This document shows, piece by piece, positions 35,250 through 44,996 of a DNA stretch of 47,034 nt. This DNA comes from Clostridia bacterium (GTDB taxonomy: Bacteria > Bacillota > Clostridia > Lachnospirales > Anaerotignaceae), in assembly GCA_009929735.1 (NCBI GenBank), contig RZZU01000020.1, positions 1 through 47,034 on the forward strand, written 5' to 3'. A program made the position numbers and the translations under genes. Within the stretch, counting starts at the first letter, position 1. The number at the start of each line of letters is the position of its first letter. Under the pieces are notes generated by a model. That model had not been told where the DNA came from, made no database searches, and worked only from the letters and a program-made list of their open reading frames with translations.

Positions 35250-36068
35250 TTGAAAACAAGAATCATTTCCGCAGTGGTGCTTCTGCCATTTCTGATATTT
35301 TTCGTTGTTTCCGGTGGCTTTTGGTTGAAAGCGGCAATCGTCGTTTTAGGACTGATTGGAATGAATGAGTTTTATCAGGCATTTTCAAAGCAAAACACCA
35401 GGCTGCATATCATAGGCTATATTTTTGCGTTATTTTATGGCATATTTATGGAGCAAATCATAAATGCAAATAATTATTTTAATATTTTTGTATCCCTTTT
35501 TCTTGTGGTGCTATTAGTTTATACGGTAATTTGCCATAGTAAAACGAATGCGCTGGAAGGAATGACAGGTTTTTTTGGCTTTTTCTATGCGTTTTTTTTA
35601 CTGTCCCATATTTATCTGATTCGGGAATTTGCTTATGGCAAATATTTGGTATGGCTAGCCGTTATCGCAGCCTTTGGTTGTGACACAGGGGCTTATTTTA
35701 TTGGAATTAATTTTGGGAAACATAAATTAATTCCCTCTCTTAGCCCGAAAAAAACGATAGAAGGCTCCATTGGAGGTATTGTCACAGCAACTTTACTTTC
35801 CTTGGCATATGGTTTATGGATTGGAAATGTTGTGGTATTTGAGGATGTAAATTTATTGCTGTTATGTGGCATGGCAGGATTTTTCGGTTCCTTTTTAGCC
35901 CAAATTGGTGATTTGGCGGCCTCGGCAATGAAAAGAATGACTGGAATCAAGGATTTTGGGAAGCTGATTCCTGGGCACGGCGGTGTGTTGGATCGTTTTG
36001 ATAGTGTTATTTTAACCGCTCCGGCCCTATATTACATCATGTTCTTCTTAATTGAAGTAAAACCGTAA
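35250..36068 (+). CDS. cdsA: Phosphatidate cytidylyltransferase
   Basis: This 272-residue membrane protein makes CDP-diacylglycerol from phosphatidate and CTP. It has about eight membrane helices and the C-terminal CdsA signature: SPKKTIEGSIGG, then KRMTGIKDFGKLIPGHGGVLDRFDS. The start is TTG (35250), about seven bases after GAGGTG, and begins KTRIISAVVLLP, the usual CdsA start. It lies between uppS and dxr with gaps of 11 and 15 bases, in one operon. Confidence 0.95.
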   Translation: MKTRIISAVVLLPFLIFFVVSGGFWLKAAIVVLGLIGMNEFYQAFSKQNTRLHIIGYIFALFYGIFMEQIINANNYFNIFVSLFLVVLLVYTVICHSKTNALEGMTGFFGFFYAFFLLSHIYLIREFAYGKYLVWLAVIAAFGCDTGAYFIGINFGKHKLIPSLSPKKTIEGSIGGIVTATLLSLAYGLWIGNVVVFEDVNLLLLCGMAGFFGSFLAQIGDLAASAMKRMTGIKDFGKLIPGHGGVLDRFDSVILTAPALYYIMFFLIEVKP

Positions 36069-36083
36069 AAGAGGTATAATCGT

Positions 36084-37229
36084 ATGAGAGAAATTTCTAT
36101 TTTAGGTTCGACGGGTTCCATCGGTACGCAAACCTTGGAAGTCATTGAAAACTTAAATAACATACAAGTTGCAGGAATTAGCGGAAATCATAATATTGAG
36201 CTATTGGAACAACAAGCAAGGAAATTTAAACCCCGATTTGTTGCTGTTATGGACGAACAACAAGCAAAAAAGCTTAAGCAGCGTCTTTGTGATGTGAATA
36301 CGAAAGTTTTAAGCGGCATGGAGGGTTTAATTGAAGTTGCAACAATAAACTCGGTAGATACTGTTGTAACCTCTGTGGTTGGAAATGTAGGATTAAAGCC
36401 TACGTTTGAGGCAATTTCGGCGAAAAAAAACATTGCTTTGGCAAATAAAGAAACACTTGTTTCCGCAGGGCAGCTGGTAATGGACTTGGCGAGGAAGAAA
36501 GGGATTTCCATTTATCCTGTGGACAGCGAGCATTCAGCAATTTTTCAATCCTTACAGGGAAATGAAGGTAATTCCGTTCGCCGTATTTTGCTGACGGCTT
36601 CGGGTGGCCCTTTTCGAGGAAAGAAGAAAAAAGAATTATTGAATATTACTGCTGCTGATGCTTTAAAACATCCCAATTGGTCTATGGGTAAAAAAATTAC
36701 CATTGATTCTGCCACGCTTATGAATAAAGGCTTGGAAGTGATGGAAGCAAAGTGGCTTTTTGGCGTGTCCACAGACCAAATAGAAGTTTTGGTTCATCCG
36801 CAAAGCATCGTTCATTCTGCGGTAGAATATGAGGATGGTGCAATTATAGCGCAAATGGGTGAGCCTGATATGAAGGTGCCGATTCAATATGCGCTGACAT
36901 ACCCGAAAAGGGCAAAAAGTCCATTTCCAAAGGTTGATTTCTCACAGAGAAATACGTTGACCTTTGAAAAGCCGGATATGGAAACCTTCCGTTGCTTAGC
37001 CTTGGCATATCATGCCTTGGAAATAGGCGGAACATTGCCTGCTGTGCTCAATGGTGCAAATGAAATTGCTGTCGAAAAATTTTTAAACGGAAAAATTACC
37101 TTTTTACAGATACCTGAACTGATAGAACAAACTATGAATGCATATACTGTGAAGTATGAATATACATTAGAAGATTTATTGGATGCAGATGAATGGGCAA
37201 GAAGCTTTGCCACTAATCTGACTTTCTGA
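36084..37229 (+). CDS. dxr: 1-deoxy-D-xylulose 5-phosphate reductoisomerase
   Basis: This 381-residue enzyme catalyses the second step of the MEP isoprenoid pathway. The NADPH site ILGSTGSIGTQTLEV starts the protein; NKETLVSAG and the metal-binding VDSEHSAIFQ (Asp147, Glu149) follow, then HPNWSMGKKITIDSATLMNKG and VHPQSIVHSAVEY. All are intact. AGAGGT precedes the ATG. rseP begins 21 bases downstream, the standard order. Confidence 0.97.
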   Translation: MREISILGSTGSIGTQTLEVIENLNNIQVAGISGNHNIELLEQQARKFKPRFVAVMDEQQAKKLKQRLCDVNTKVLSGMEGLIEVATINSVDTVVTSVVGNVGLKPTFEAISAKKNIALANKETLVSAGQLVMDLARKKGISIYPVDSEHSAIFQSLQGNEGNSVRRILLTASGGPFRGKKKKELLNITAADALKHPNWSMGKKITIDSATLMNKGLEVMEAKWLFGVSTDQIEVLVHPQSIVHSAVEYEDGAIIAQMGEPDMKVPIQYALTYPKRAKSPFPKVDFSQRNTLTFEKPDMETFRCLALAYHALEIGGTLPAVLNGANEIAVEKFLNGKITFLQIPELIEQTMNAYTVKYEYTLEDLLDADEWARSFATNLTF

Positions 37230-37250
37230 TAAACGAGAGGAGGCAGGAGC

Positions 37251-38321
37251 TTGTTCTCCATTATAATTTCTCTGATTTTAATCGGTGTGCTTGTAATTGC
37301 ACATGAGTTTGGACACTTTATTGCTGCTAAAAAATGTGGTATTTTAGTCGAAGAATTTTCCGTTGGTATGGGACCAAAGTTTTTTTCTCATAAGAAGGGT
37401 GAAACTGAGTATAGCATTCGTCTTTTGCCGTTGGGCGGTTTTTGTCGTATGCAAGGAGAAGGAGAAGACGGAATAATTGGCCCACGGTCTTTTTTAAGTA
37501 AATCCGTTCTGGTGCGGTTTATTGTTATGGCTGCTGGACCATTTATGAACTTTCTTTTGGCATTGCTTATGATTATTGGACTGACCTCTTCATCCTATGT
37601 TGCTTTGCCTTTGGTCAAAGAGATTTTGCCCAATACGCCTGCACAAGAGGTTGGATTGCAAGCCGGTGATGAAATATCCAGAATTAACGGAAAGCGTATT
37701 CACATTTATGATGAGCTGGAAGCACAAATTTATAAAAATGAGGGTGAAGAAATACGGTTGGATATTCTTAGAAATGGTCAGGAATATACCTATAAACTGA
37801 CGCCGCAGTATAATGCTGAGCGACAGGGCTACTTAATTGGTTTTGCACCTGAAATTGAGGTTGGTTTGTTCACCGATGCTGTGGAAGGCTATCAACGCCT
37901 TTCTGTATTGGATACGCTTCAATATAGCTATTATTCTATGCTGAATTATATTAAACTGACGGCCGAAGGCTTGGTTCGTGTATTTACCTTTACAGCGAAA
38001 CAGGAGGAATACGGAGGGCCGATTTCCATTGTAAAAATGGTTGGTGATAGTTACGAAGCAGGTTTAACCTATGGCATGAAGGAAGCAATTCAAAATGTAA
38101 TATATATTGGTGCTGTTTTAAGTGCAAATTTAGGGGTGCTTAACCTTTTTCCCATTCCCGCATTAGACGGCGGAAGAATTCTTTTATTAATTGTGGAGGC
38201 AATTCGCCGAAAACCTTTAAACCCCGAACTGGAAAGCAAAATTCATTTCCTTGGGTTTGCGTTTTTAATGGGTATTATGGTATTTGTTTTATATGGAGAT
38301 ATTGTAAAAATATTTGCTTAG
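37251..38321 (+). CDS. rseP: RIP zinc metalloprotease RseP
   Basis: This 356-residue site-2 protease has HEFGH (18-22) in the first membrane helix, a PDZ domain (about 110-190), and the third zinc ligand in NLFPIPALDGGRIL. Such enzymes cleave anti-sigma factors and leftover signal peptides within the membrane. The start is TTG (37251) preceded by GAGAGGAGG. It closes the pyrH-to-rseP cluster: a hairpin region of nearly 400 bp separates it from ispG, whereas in many clostridia rseP and ispG are adjacent. Confidence 0.95.
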   Translation: MFSIIISLILIGVLVIAHEFGHFIAAKKCGILVEEFSVGMGPKFFSHKKGETEYSIRLLPLGGFCRMQGEGEDGIIGPRSFLSKSVLVRFIVMAAGPFMNFLLALLMIIGLTSSSYVALPLVKEILPNTPAQEVGLQAGDEISRINGKRIHIYDELEAQIYKNEGEEIRLDILRNGQEYTYKLTPQYNAERQGYLIGFAPEIEVGLFTDAVEGYQRLSVLDTLQYSYYSMLNYIKLTAEGLVRVFTFTAKQEEYGGPISIVKMVGDSYEAGLTYGMKEAIQNVIYIGAVLSANLGVLNLFPIPALDGGRILLLIVEAIRRKPLNPELESKIHFLGFAFLMGIMVFVLYGDIVKIFA

Positions 38322-38413
38322 CGAAGGTATGTGAAACAACTTGATACTCTTTGGGTCTTAAAATCAAACGCCGAGTTTCTAAAAACAGACACAAATTCAT
38401 TCTAATGAATTGA

Positions 38414-38466
38414 CAAAAAACAGATGGGTTTTTGGACGAAACCGTCTTAAAACTCACTGTTTTTTA
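38414..38466 (+). terminator. Hairpin, probable rseP terminator
   Basis: AAAAAACAG (38414-38422) pairs with CTGTTTTTT (38458-38466), and an inner GGTTTT/AAAACT stem stacks below the loop. The T-run is part of the stem. Confidence 0.5.
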
Positions 38467-38517
38467 AAATAGTTGCGTTATACTTAGAACTGCCTGCACA
38501 TTCTTTTATGACATATG

Positions 38518-38547
38518 GCTCAAATGATTATCATTTGGGCGTTTTTT
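38518..38547 (+). terminator. Intrinsic terminator
   Basis: GCTCAAATGA (38518-38527) pairs with TCATTTGGGC (38531-38540) around a three-base loop, followed by GTTTTTTG. It isolates ispG-polC from the cluster upstream. Confidence 0.85.
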
Positions 38548-38711
38548 GCGCTTGAGGGAACTCATTTTTTCCTGTGAGCGTTGTAAAGTGCAAAGGAGTA
38601 CAAGCTTAAAAGGGATACATTGAAAAATGTTAGTGAGAAAATAATCATCAGATCTTTGGTGGAAATTTGTTTAAACGAAAAAAATATTAGCAAAAAAGGT
38701 TGTGATTTGAA

Positions 38712-39761
38712 ATGTTTCGAAAAATGACAAAGGAAGTGCAAGTGGGCAATCTCAAAATAGGTGGAGGGAACCCTATCATAATACAATCTATGTGTAATAC
38801 GGATACACGAGATGTGGCGTCTACGGTCAAACAGATTTTGCAGTTGGAAGAGGCAGGCTGTGAATTGGTGCGTGTTGCTATTTTAGATATGGAGGCCGCC
38901 AATGCCGTACAGGAAATAAAAAAACAAATCCATATTCCCTTGGTTGCAGATATTCATTTTGATTACAAATTGGCACTTCAAGTAATGGAGTTGGGGATTG
39001 ATAAGGTTAGAATTAATCCCGGGAATATTGGCGAAGAAAGTCGGATACGGCAAGTGGTGGAAAAAGCAAAGGAAAAGTGCATTCCCATTCGCATTGGCGT
39101 AAACAGCGGCTCTTTGGAAAAGGATCTCGTACAAAAGTACGGCGGAGTAACGCCGCAAGGCTTGGTGGAAAGCGCATTGCGTCATGTGCATATTCTCGAA
39201 AAATATGAGTTTTATGATATTATCGTTTCTATTAAAGCTTCGGATGTGCTATTCTCATTAGAAGCGTATCGACTCCTTTCGGAGGCAATTGAGTATCCCA
39301 TTCATGTGGGGATTACGGAGGCAGGGACGGTTTACGGCGGCACCGTTAAATCCGCAGTAGGCATTGGGGCAATTCTTGCCGCAGGCATTGGAGATACCCT
39401 TCGTGTTTCTTTGACGGGCGATCCTGTTGAGGAAATTCGTGCCGCAAAGGAAATTTTAAAAAGCCTTGGACTGCGGAAATTCGGTATTGAGCTGATTTCC
39501 TGTCCCACCTGTGGCAGAACGCAAATAGATTTGATTTCCATTGCAAATGAGGTGGAACGGCTTTGCCAAGGGATTGATAAAAACATAAAGGTTGCTGTTA
39601 TGGGCTGTGTTGTAAATGGCCCAGGGGAAGCAAGAGAGGCCGACGTAGGGATTGCCGGCGGTAAGGGCGAAGGGCTTCTGTTTAAAAAGGGCGAAATTAT
39701 CAAAAAGGTAAAGGAAGAGGACTTGGTTTCTGCCTTAATGGAAGAAATTCAAAAGTATTAA
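38712..39761 (+). CDS. ispG: 4-hydroxy-3-methylbut-2-enyl diphosphate synthase (IspG/GcpE)
   Basis: This 349-residue Fe-S enzyme makes HMBPP from MEcPP in the MEP pathway. The N-terminal TIM barrel ([22 protein letters not shown]) is followed by the cluster domain with Cys264 and Cys267 ([10 protein letters not shown]), Cys299 and Glu306 ([11 protein letters not shown]), the full set of [4Fe-4S] ligands. The ribosome site (AAGGTTGTGA) is weaker than its neighbours'. polC follows by 26 bases. It works in the same pathway as dxr upstream. Confidence 0.96.
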   Translation: MFRKMTKEVQVGNLKIGGGNPIIIQSMCNTDTRDVASTVKQILQLEEAGCELVRVAILDMEAANAVQEIKKQIHIPLVADIHFDYKLALQVMELGIDKVRINPGNIGEESRIRQVVEKAKEKCIPIRIGVNSGSLEKDLVQKYGGVTPQGLVESALRHVHILEKYEFYDIIVSIKASDVLFSLEAYRLLSEAIEYPIHVGITEAGTVYGGTVKSAVGIGAILAAGIGDTLRVSLTGDPVEEIRAAKEILKSLGLRKFGIELISCPTCGRTQIDLISIANEVERLCQGIDKNIKVAVMGCVVNGPGEAREADVGIAGGKGEGLLFKKGEIIKKVKEEDLVSALMEEIQKY

Positions 39762-39787
39762 AATCCGATTTAGAAGGGAGGGACAGC

Positions 39788-42700
39788 ATGACAATACAAA
39801 GCTTTGACAGTGTTTTTCAGAAAATCTCTTTGTCTGTTGGGATAAAAGAGACTTTCTTTGGCACAGAAGTAAAAAATCTGACAATTTTCAAAAAAGATCG
39901 TCTTGTTGTGGTGGAGATTATTTCGCCAAGGCTGATCCCTTTTCATGAAACAGAGCTGTTGAAAAAAGAATTACAGCAGACTTTGCCAGGAATAAAAGAA
40001 GTTCGTTTGTCCTTGGAATATGCTTTAGGTGATATGGATGAAAATTCTTTTTTCGCAACCTATTGGGAGAACATCAAGGAATATATTACACAAAGTAGTA
40101 AGATTTGCGCCAGCGTGATTTCAGATGCAAGTTGGAAATTTAAAGATGGCAAGCTGATTATTTATGTTAAAAATAATATGGCGTATTTTATGGCGCAAAA
40201 AAAGCTGGATATTGATTTGCAGCAAATGATTGAGCGTGAAACAGGACGAGCCATTGTTATGCAATTTAAAAACATTTCTGCATCGGAGCAGGAAACAAAA
40301 TTGTTTGAGAAGGCAAAGGAAGAAAAGGCAAACGAATTTTTGCAGAAAATCGTTGCTGCACAAGCTGCGGCAGAACAGGAAAAATCGGCGGCAGAGGCAG
40401 CCGGTGTTTCCGATTCCGTGCAGAAGGGAATTTTGTTTGGCAAAGAATGTATGGGCAATCGTGTTCCTATTTCCGAAAGCAAGCTAATTGGTGAAGCAGT
40501 TGTCATTGAGGGCAGTATTTATAATGTAGAAAGCAAAGAAATCAAAAGTGGTGAAAAATATATCGTTTCCTTTGATATTACAGATAAATCAGATTCAACC
40601 ACTGTGAAATTTTTTGTAAAGAAAAATATTTTTGATGCTGAACTGCGAGAACGTTTTAAAATAGGTGCCTGTATGCGAGTGCAGGGAGAGGTTCAATTTG
40701 ACAAATATGCCAAAGAGATAAATATTATGGCGAAAAACATCAATACAGCTCAGCCATTACCGCCTCGTATGGACGTTGCAACAGAAAAAAGAGTGGAATT
40801 ACACTTACATACACAGATGAGCAGTATGGATGGTGTTACCCCTGTAAAAAACTATATCAAGCGTGCCATTGAATGGGGCCATCAGGCAATTGCAATCACC
40901 GATCATGGTGTTGTACAGGCTTTCCCAGACGCTATGAATGCCGCAGGCAAATCTGACTTAAAGGTAATCTATGGGATTGAGGCATATTTGGTGGATGATT
41001 TGGGCAATGTTGTCACCATGTCAAAGGGTCAAAATCTTGATGATACCTTTGTGGTTTTCGATATTGAAACCACAGGGCTTTCCAAAGAAGTGGAAATGAT
41101 TACGGAAATCGGTGCCGTAAAACTCCAAAACGGAGAAATTATTGATCGGTTCAGCACCTTTGTAAATCCAGGAAAACCAATTTCTGCTGAAATTACAAAG
41201 CTTACAGGCATTACCGATGAAATGGTGGCGGATGCACCTAAAATACAAGCAATACTGCCGCAATTTTTAAAATTTTCAAAAGACGCAGTATTGGTGGCGC
41301 ATAATGCAAGCTTTGACATGGGCTTTATTCGAATTGCGGCGGAACGATATTGCAATTTAGAGGTTGAGAATACAGTCTTGGATACCTTGGAATTGGCAAG
41401 AGCTTTGTTGCCAAAGTTGAGCAAGCATAAATTAAATATCCTTTGCGAGTATTTAAATATTTCTTTAGTTGGACATCATAGAGCCGTAAACGATGCTGAG
41501 GCAACGGCGGAGATGTTTTTAAGGTTCACAGCTATGCTGACGGAAAAGAAAATTTTTACGCTTGATGAGATTAATATTTTTTCCAGCCGAACGGTCAATT
41601 ATAAAAAGCTGCGTTCAAATCATGCCGTGATTTTGGTACAAAACTATACAGGCTTGCGCAATTTATACGAATTGGTTTCGTTATCGCATATTGATTATTT
41701 TTATAGAAAGCCAAGAATCCCAAAAAGTCAGTTGATGCGTTTGCGAGAGGGGCTGATTTTGGGTAGTGCCTGCGAGGCAGGTGAGCTATATCGTGCATTG
41801 TTGGATAATGCCGCCAAAGAGGTCATAGAAAATATTGTACGCTTTTATGATTATTTAGAAATACAGCCTTTAGGAAATAATCGTTTTATGATTGATTCCC
41901 CAAGGGTTCCGGCAATTCGTTCTATGGAAGATTTAATGGCGATGAATCAGAAAATCGTGGCGCTTGGCGAAAAATTCAATAAGCCTGTGGTTGCGACTTG
42001 CGATGTGCATTTTATTGACCCTGATGACGCTGTTTACAGAAAAATTATTATGGCGGCAGAAGGCTTTGCTGATGCTGAAAATCAGCCGCCTTTGTACTTT
42101 CGAACAACGGCAGAAATGCTGGCAGAGTTTCAATATTTAGGGGAAGAAAAAGCAAGGGAAGTGGTAATTACTAATACAAACCTAATTGCGGAGCGTATTG
42201 AAAAGATCAAGCCAATTCCCGATGAAACTTTCCCCCCAAAAATTGAAGGGGCAGATGATGAGCTTCGGAAAATTTGCATGGACAAGGCATATTCTCTTTA
42301 TGGGAATCCTTTACCGCCTATTGTACAGGAAAGACTGGAAACAGAGCTGAATTCCATTATCAGCAACGGCTATGCAGTGCTTTACATTATTGCGCAAAAG
42401 CTGGTATGGAAATCTGTTGAGGATGGGTATTTGGTTGGCTCTCGTGGCTCCGTAGGATCTTCTTTTGCCGCAAATATGGCGGGAATAACAGAGGTAAACT
42501 CTTTGCCGCCCCATTATATTTGCCCAAACTGCAAGTATTCGGATTTTGATTCCGAAACGGTCAAGGCTTATGCTCTGGAGGAGGCTTGCGGCTGTGATAT
42601 GCCTGATCAAATATGCCCGATTTGCGGTGAAAAGCTCCATAAAGACGGACATGATATTCCTTTCCAGACATTCCTTGGATTTGAAGGAGATAAGGAGCCG

Positions 42701-44122
42701 GATATTGACTTAAATTTCTCTGGTGAGTATCAGCAGTGTGCCCACGCTTACACGGAGGAGCTTTTTGGCACCGGTCATGTGTTTAAAGCGGGAACGATTG
42801 GCACCCTTGCAGATAAAACAGCCTATGGTTTTGTAAAAAAATATTTTGACGAACGTGAGCAAACCGTGCATAATGCGGAAATTAACCGTCTGATACTGGG
42901 TTGTACGGGAATAAAAAGGACAACGGGACAGCATCCCGGCGGACTTATGGTAGTGCCCAATGACCATAGTATTTATGAATTTTGTCCCATTCAACGTCCG
43001 GCAAATGATGTAAATTCAAAAATTACCACAACGCATTTTGATTATCATTCCATCAGTGGTCGTTTGCTGAAGCTTGACCTTTTGGGACACGATGATCCTA
43101 CGGTAATTCGTATGCTTTATGATTTAACTGGGGTAAACCCACAAGAAGCACCCCTTGGCGATCCAGAAACAATGTCCTTATTTGAGTCCCCAAAGGCTTT
43201 GGGTGTTACCGAGGAGGAAATCAACTGTAAAACGGGAACCTTAGGAATTCCTGAATTTGGTACAAAATTTGTTCGTGGGATGCTGCTGGATACAAAACCG
43301 AAAAGCTTTGCGGACTTACTGCGAATCTCAGGGCTTTCTCACGGAACGGATGTGTGGCTAGGCAATGCCCAGATGTTAATCGAAAATGGTACTATTTCCT
43401 TAAAGGAAACCATATCAACCCGTGACAGTATTATGATTTATCTCATCAATAAAGGTGTGGATAAAAAGAAATCTTTTAAAATTATGGAAAAGGTTCGTAA
43501 GGGAAAAGGCTTAACCGAAGAGGATATAGCGGATATGAAGGCGAGTAATGTGCCTGATTGGTATATTGAATCCTGTCAAAAAATAAAGTATATGTTCCCC
43601 AAAGCTCATGCTGCGGCTTATGTCATGATGGCATTCCGTATCGCATATTTTAAAATACATTACCCCGAGGCATATTATGCAGCATATTTTACGGTAAGAG
43701 CCTGCGATGATTTTGATTACACAGCAATGTGCAAGGGTGCGGAAAGGGCGAAAGAGGCTATCAAGGAAATTCAGGCAAAGGGTATGGAGGTAACTGCAAA
43801 AGATAAAAATAAACTTACTGTTTTGGAAATCATTGTTGAATTTTATGCCAGAGGGTTTCATTTTTTACCTATAAACCTTTACAACTCTGACAGCAAGAAG
43901 TTTATTATAACAGATAAAGGGTTAATTCCTCCCTTTAATTCTTTACAAGGCCTTGGTACCACTGCAGCCGAAAGCATTTTAGAGGGCAGGGCGCAAGGCG
44001 AGTTCCATACGTTGGAGGAATTGAAAAACAGAACCTCTCTTGGCCGTTCACTGATTGATCTTTTAAAGGAAAACGGTGTGCTGAACGGTATTCCTGAAAC
44101 AAATCAGCTTAGTTTATTTTAA
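39788..44122 (+). CDS. polC: DNA polymerase III alpha subunit, PolC type
   Basis: This 1444-residue replicative polymerase is the Gram-positive PolC form. In order it has an N-terminal domain (about 1-230), an OB fold (about 235-325), a PHP domain split by the exonuclease (ELHLHTQMSSMDG near 337, ITDHGVVQAF), the DnaQ-like 3'-5' exonuclease (VVFDIETTG near 420, HNASFDMGF, HRAVNDAEAT), a four-cysteine zinc site (CPNCKYS near 911, CPICGEKL) and the catalytic palm with PDIDLNFSGEY near 970. AGGGAGGG precedes the ATG. The sequence is complete with no frameshift. Confidence 0.97.
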   Translation: MTIQSFDSVFQKISLSVGIKETFFGTEVKNLTIFKKDRLVVVEIISPRLIPFHETELLKKELQQTLPGIKEVRLSLEYALGDMDENSFFATYWENIKEYITQSSKICASVISDASWKFKDGKLIIYVKNNMAYFMAQKKLDIDLQQMIERETGRAIVMQFKNISASEQETKLFEKAKEEKANEFLQKIVAAQAAAEQEKSAAEAAGVSDSVQKGILFGKECMGNRVPISESKLIGEAVVIEGSIYNVESKEIKSGEKYIVSFDITDKSDSTTVKFFVKKNIFDAELRERFKIGACMRVQGEVQFDKYAKEINIMAKNINTAQPLPPRMDVATEKRVELHLHTQMSSMDGVTPVKNYIKRAIEWGHQAIAITDHGVVQAFPDAMNAAGKSDLKVIYGIEAYLVDDLGNVVTMSKGQNLDDTFVVFDIETTGLSKEVEMITEIGAVKLQNGEIIDRFSTFVNPGKPISAEITKLTGITDEMVADAPKIQAILPQFLKFSKDAVLVAHNASFDMGFIRIAAERYCNLEVENTVLDTLELARALLPKLSKHKLNILCEYLNISLVGHHRAVNDAEATAEMFLRFTAMLTEKKIFTLDEINIFSSRTVNYKKLRSNHAVILVQNYTGLRNLYELVSLSHIDYFYRKPRIPKSQLMRLREGLILGSACEAGELYRALLDNAAKEVIENIVRFYDYLEIQPLGNNRFMIDSPRVPAIRSMEDLMAMNQKIVALGEKFNKPVVATCDVHFIDPDDAVYRKIIMAAEGFADAENQPPLYFRTTAEMLAEFQYLGEEKAREVVITNTNLIAERIEKIKPIPDETFPPKIEGADDELRKICMDKAYSLYGNPLPPIVQERLETELNSIISNGYAVLYIIAQKLVWKSVEDGYLVGSRGSVGSSFAANMAGITEVNSLPPHYICPNCKYSDFDSETVKAYALEEACGCDMPDQICPICGEKLHKDGHDIPFQTFLGFEGDKEPDIDLNFSGEYQQCAHAYTEELFGTGHVFKAGTIGTLADKTAYGFVKKYFDEREQTVHNAEINRLILGCTGIKRTTGQHPGGLMVVPNDHSIYEFCPIQRPANDVNSKITTTHFDYHSISGRLLKLDLLGHDDPTVIRMLYDLTGVNPQEAPLGDPETMSLFESPKALGVTEEEINCKTGTLGIPEFGTKFVRGMLLDTKPKSFADLLRISGLSHGTDVWLGNAQMLIENGTISLKETISTRDSIMIYLINKGVDKKKSFKIMEKVRKGKGLTEEDIADMKASNVPDWYIESCQKIKYMFPKAHAAAYVMMAFRIAYFKIHYPEAYYAAYFTVRACDDFDYTAMCKGAERAKEAIKEIQAKGMEVTAKDKNKLTVLEIIVEFYARGFHFLPINLYNSDSKKFIITDKGLIPPFNSLQGLGTTAAESILEGRAQGEFHTLEELKNRTSLGRSLIDLLKENGVLNGIPETNQLSLF

Positions 44123-44338
44123 TGGGCTTTTTGGAAAAGCTTTCATTGCTGGTGGAGCTCTATGGGATGTGGATATAGGGCGTAAAAGCCTTACGGATTG
44201 CAAGGGAAATGAGCGCAAGACAATAACAGTTGAATTTTACCACTGCATATGATTGAAAAAGAGATAAATACAATAAGGTGCGCAAAGGGACAATAGATAA
44301 AAAAGACAAGGTTTGCAAATTTCTGTTAGAATAAAAGT
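44123..44338 (+). other. Spacer after polC, no gene seen
   Basis: A short hairpin GCTTTT/AAAAGC (44126-44140) with three T may end polC transcription weakly. The rest, up to the transposase remnant, shows no coding sequence or recognisable element and may be decayed insertion-sequence flank. Confidence 0.4.
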
Positions 44339-44793
44339 AGCCGTTTTGACGGCCATCATCGGATCGGTATCGCCGTCGAGAGAACAGGGTAGAAGAATGC
44401 TCATCGAGAGCTGTGCGTCCTGTAGAGGACATTGCCGAAACCCTTTGGGGTAGCAAGGTTTTTCGCTCTACCATCGACGAACAAAACAAGCAAGCTTATG
44501 TTCGCATTGAGGACTGGCGCATCCGCCTCTTGCAAGGGTGGCGTTGTTTACGTAGACGGTACCTATCTGTACCGCAACCGAGGCCATTTTGATGGAAAAT
44601 ATTGCTCAATAAAGGTGGCTAGCGTAAAGATATGGGTGATTGCCGAAGGAATGAAGAATGACAAAGCCAGTTGAGATCAGTTCTTTCAGTGGCTCAAAGG
44701 CCGTGGTCAAGATGGCGTAAAGCTCATTGTGGGGAACAAGCGCCTTGGTATGTTGGAAGCTGTTGGCGAAGTATTTCGCAAGCAAAGGGGAAT
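44339..44793 (+). pseudogene. Decayed IS256-family (mutator type) transposase fragment
   Basis: Segments of an IS256-type transposase can be read in order by changing frame: RYRRRENRVEE, then VRPVEDIAETLWGSKVF, then AYVRIEDWRIRLLQG, then VVYVDGTYLYRNRG, then AEGMKNDKAS, an in-frame TGA where the family has Trp, and DQFFQWLKGRGQDGVKLIV followed by RLGMLEAVGEVF. Both ends are missing, so it is about the middle third of a transposase of roughly 400 residues. The first catalytic Asp (YVDG) is kept; the second (GDKCLG in relatives) is Asn in VGNKRLG. With frameshifts, a stop and truncation it cannot be active. Confidence 0.8.
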
Positions 44794-44935
44794 TTTCAAA
44801 TAAAGCTATTTGACCATTTTGAGATTGTAGTGATTCCCTTTTATACCTCTCCACGTTTGGCTATAAACTCCTTCTTGCGCCATCTTCGAGAAGCAATCGC
44901 TTTTGGCAACGTACCTTTCGCTTTGAACTCAAAAA

Positions 44936-44985
44936 TTATAAAGAAAAGAGTTGTCTGATATATTCGACACCTCTTTTCTTTATAA
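44936..44985. terminator. Terminator hairpin downstream of phzF
   Basis: Two 20-base arms (44936-44955 and 44966-44985; core TTATAAAGAAAAGAG) match at 19 positions and the remaining one is a G-T step. On the minus strand the second arm is followed by a T-run, twelve bases after the phzF stop codon. Confidence 0.8.
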
Positions 44986-44996
44986 TTTTACAACGG

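Larger units (their letters stand above)
38322..38711 (+). other. Intergenic region rseP-ispG
   Basis: This 390-bp gap holds two hairpins (38414-38466 and 38518-38547) and a short palindrome AATTCATTCTAATGAATT. The ispG promoter must lie after 38547; TTGAAA with TAATCA at 16 bp is the best I see, and it is weak. I find no gene. Confidence 0.5.

Noticed and set aside
44160..44489. 109-codon minus-strand frame near polC
   Set aside because: It is partly antisense to the transposase remnant and has no ribosome site.
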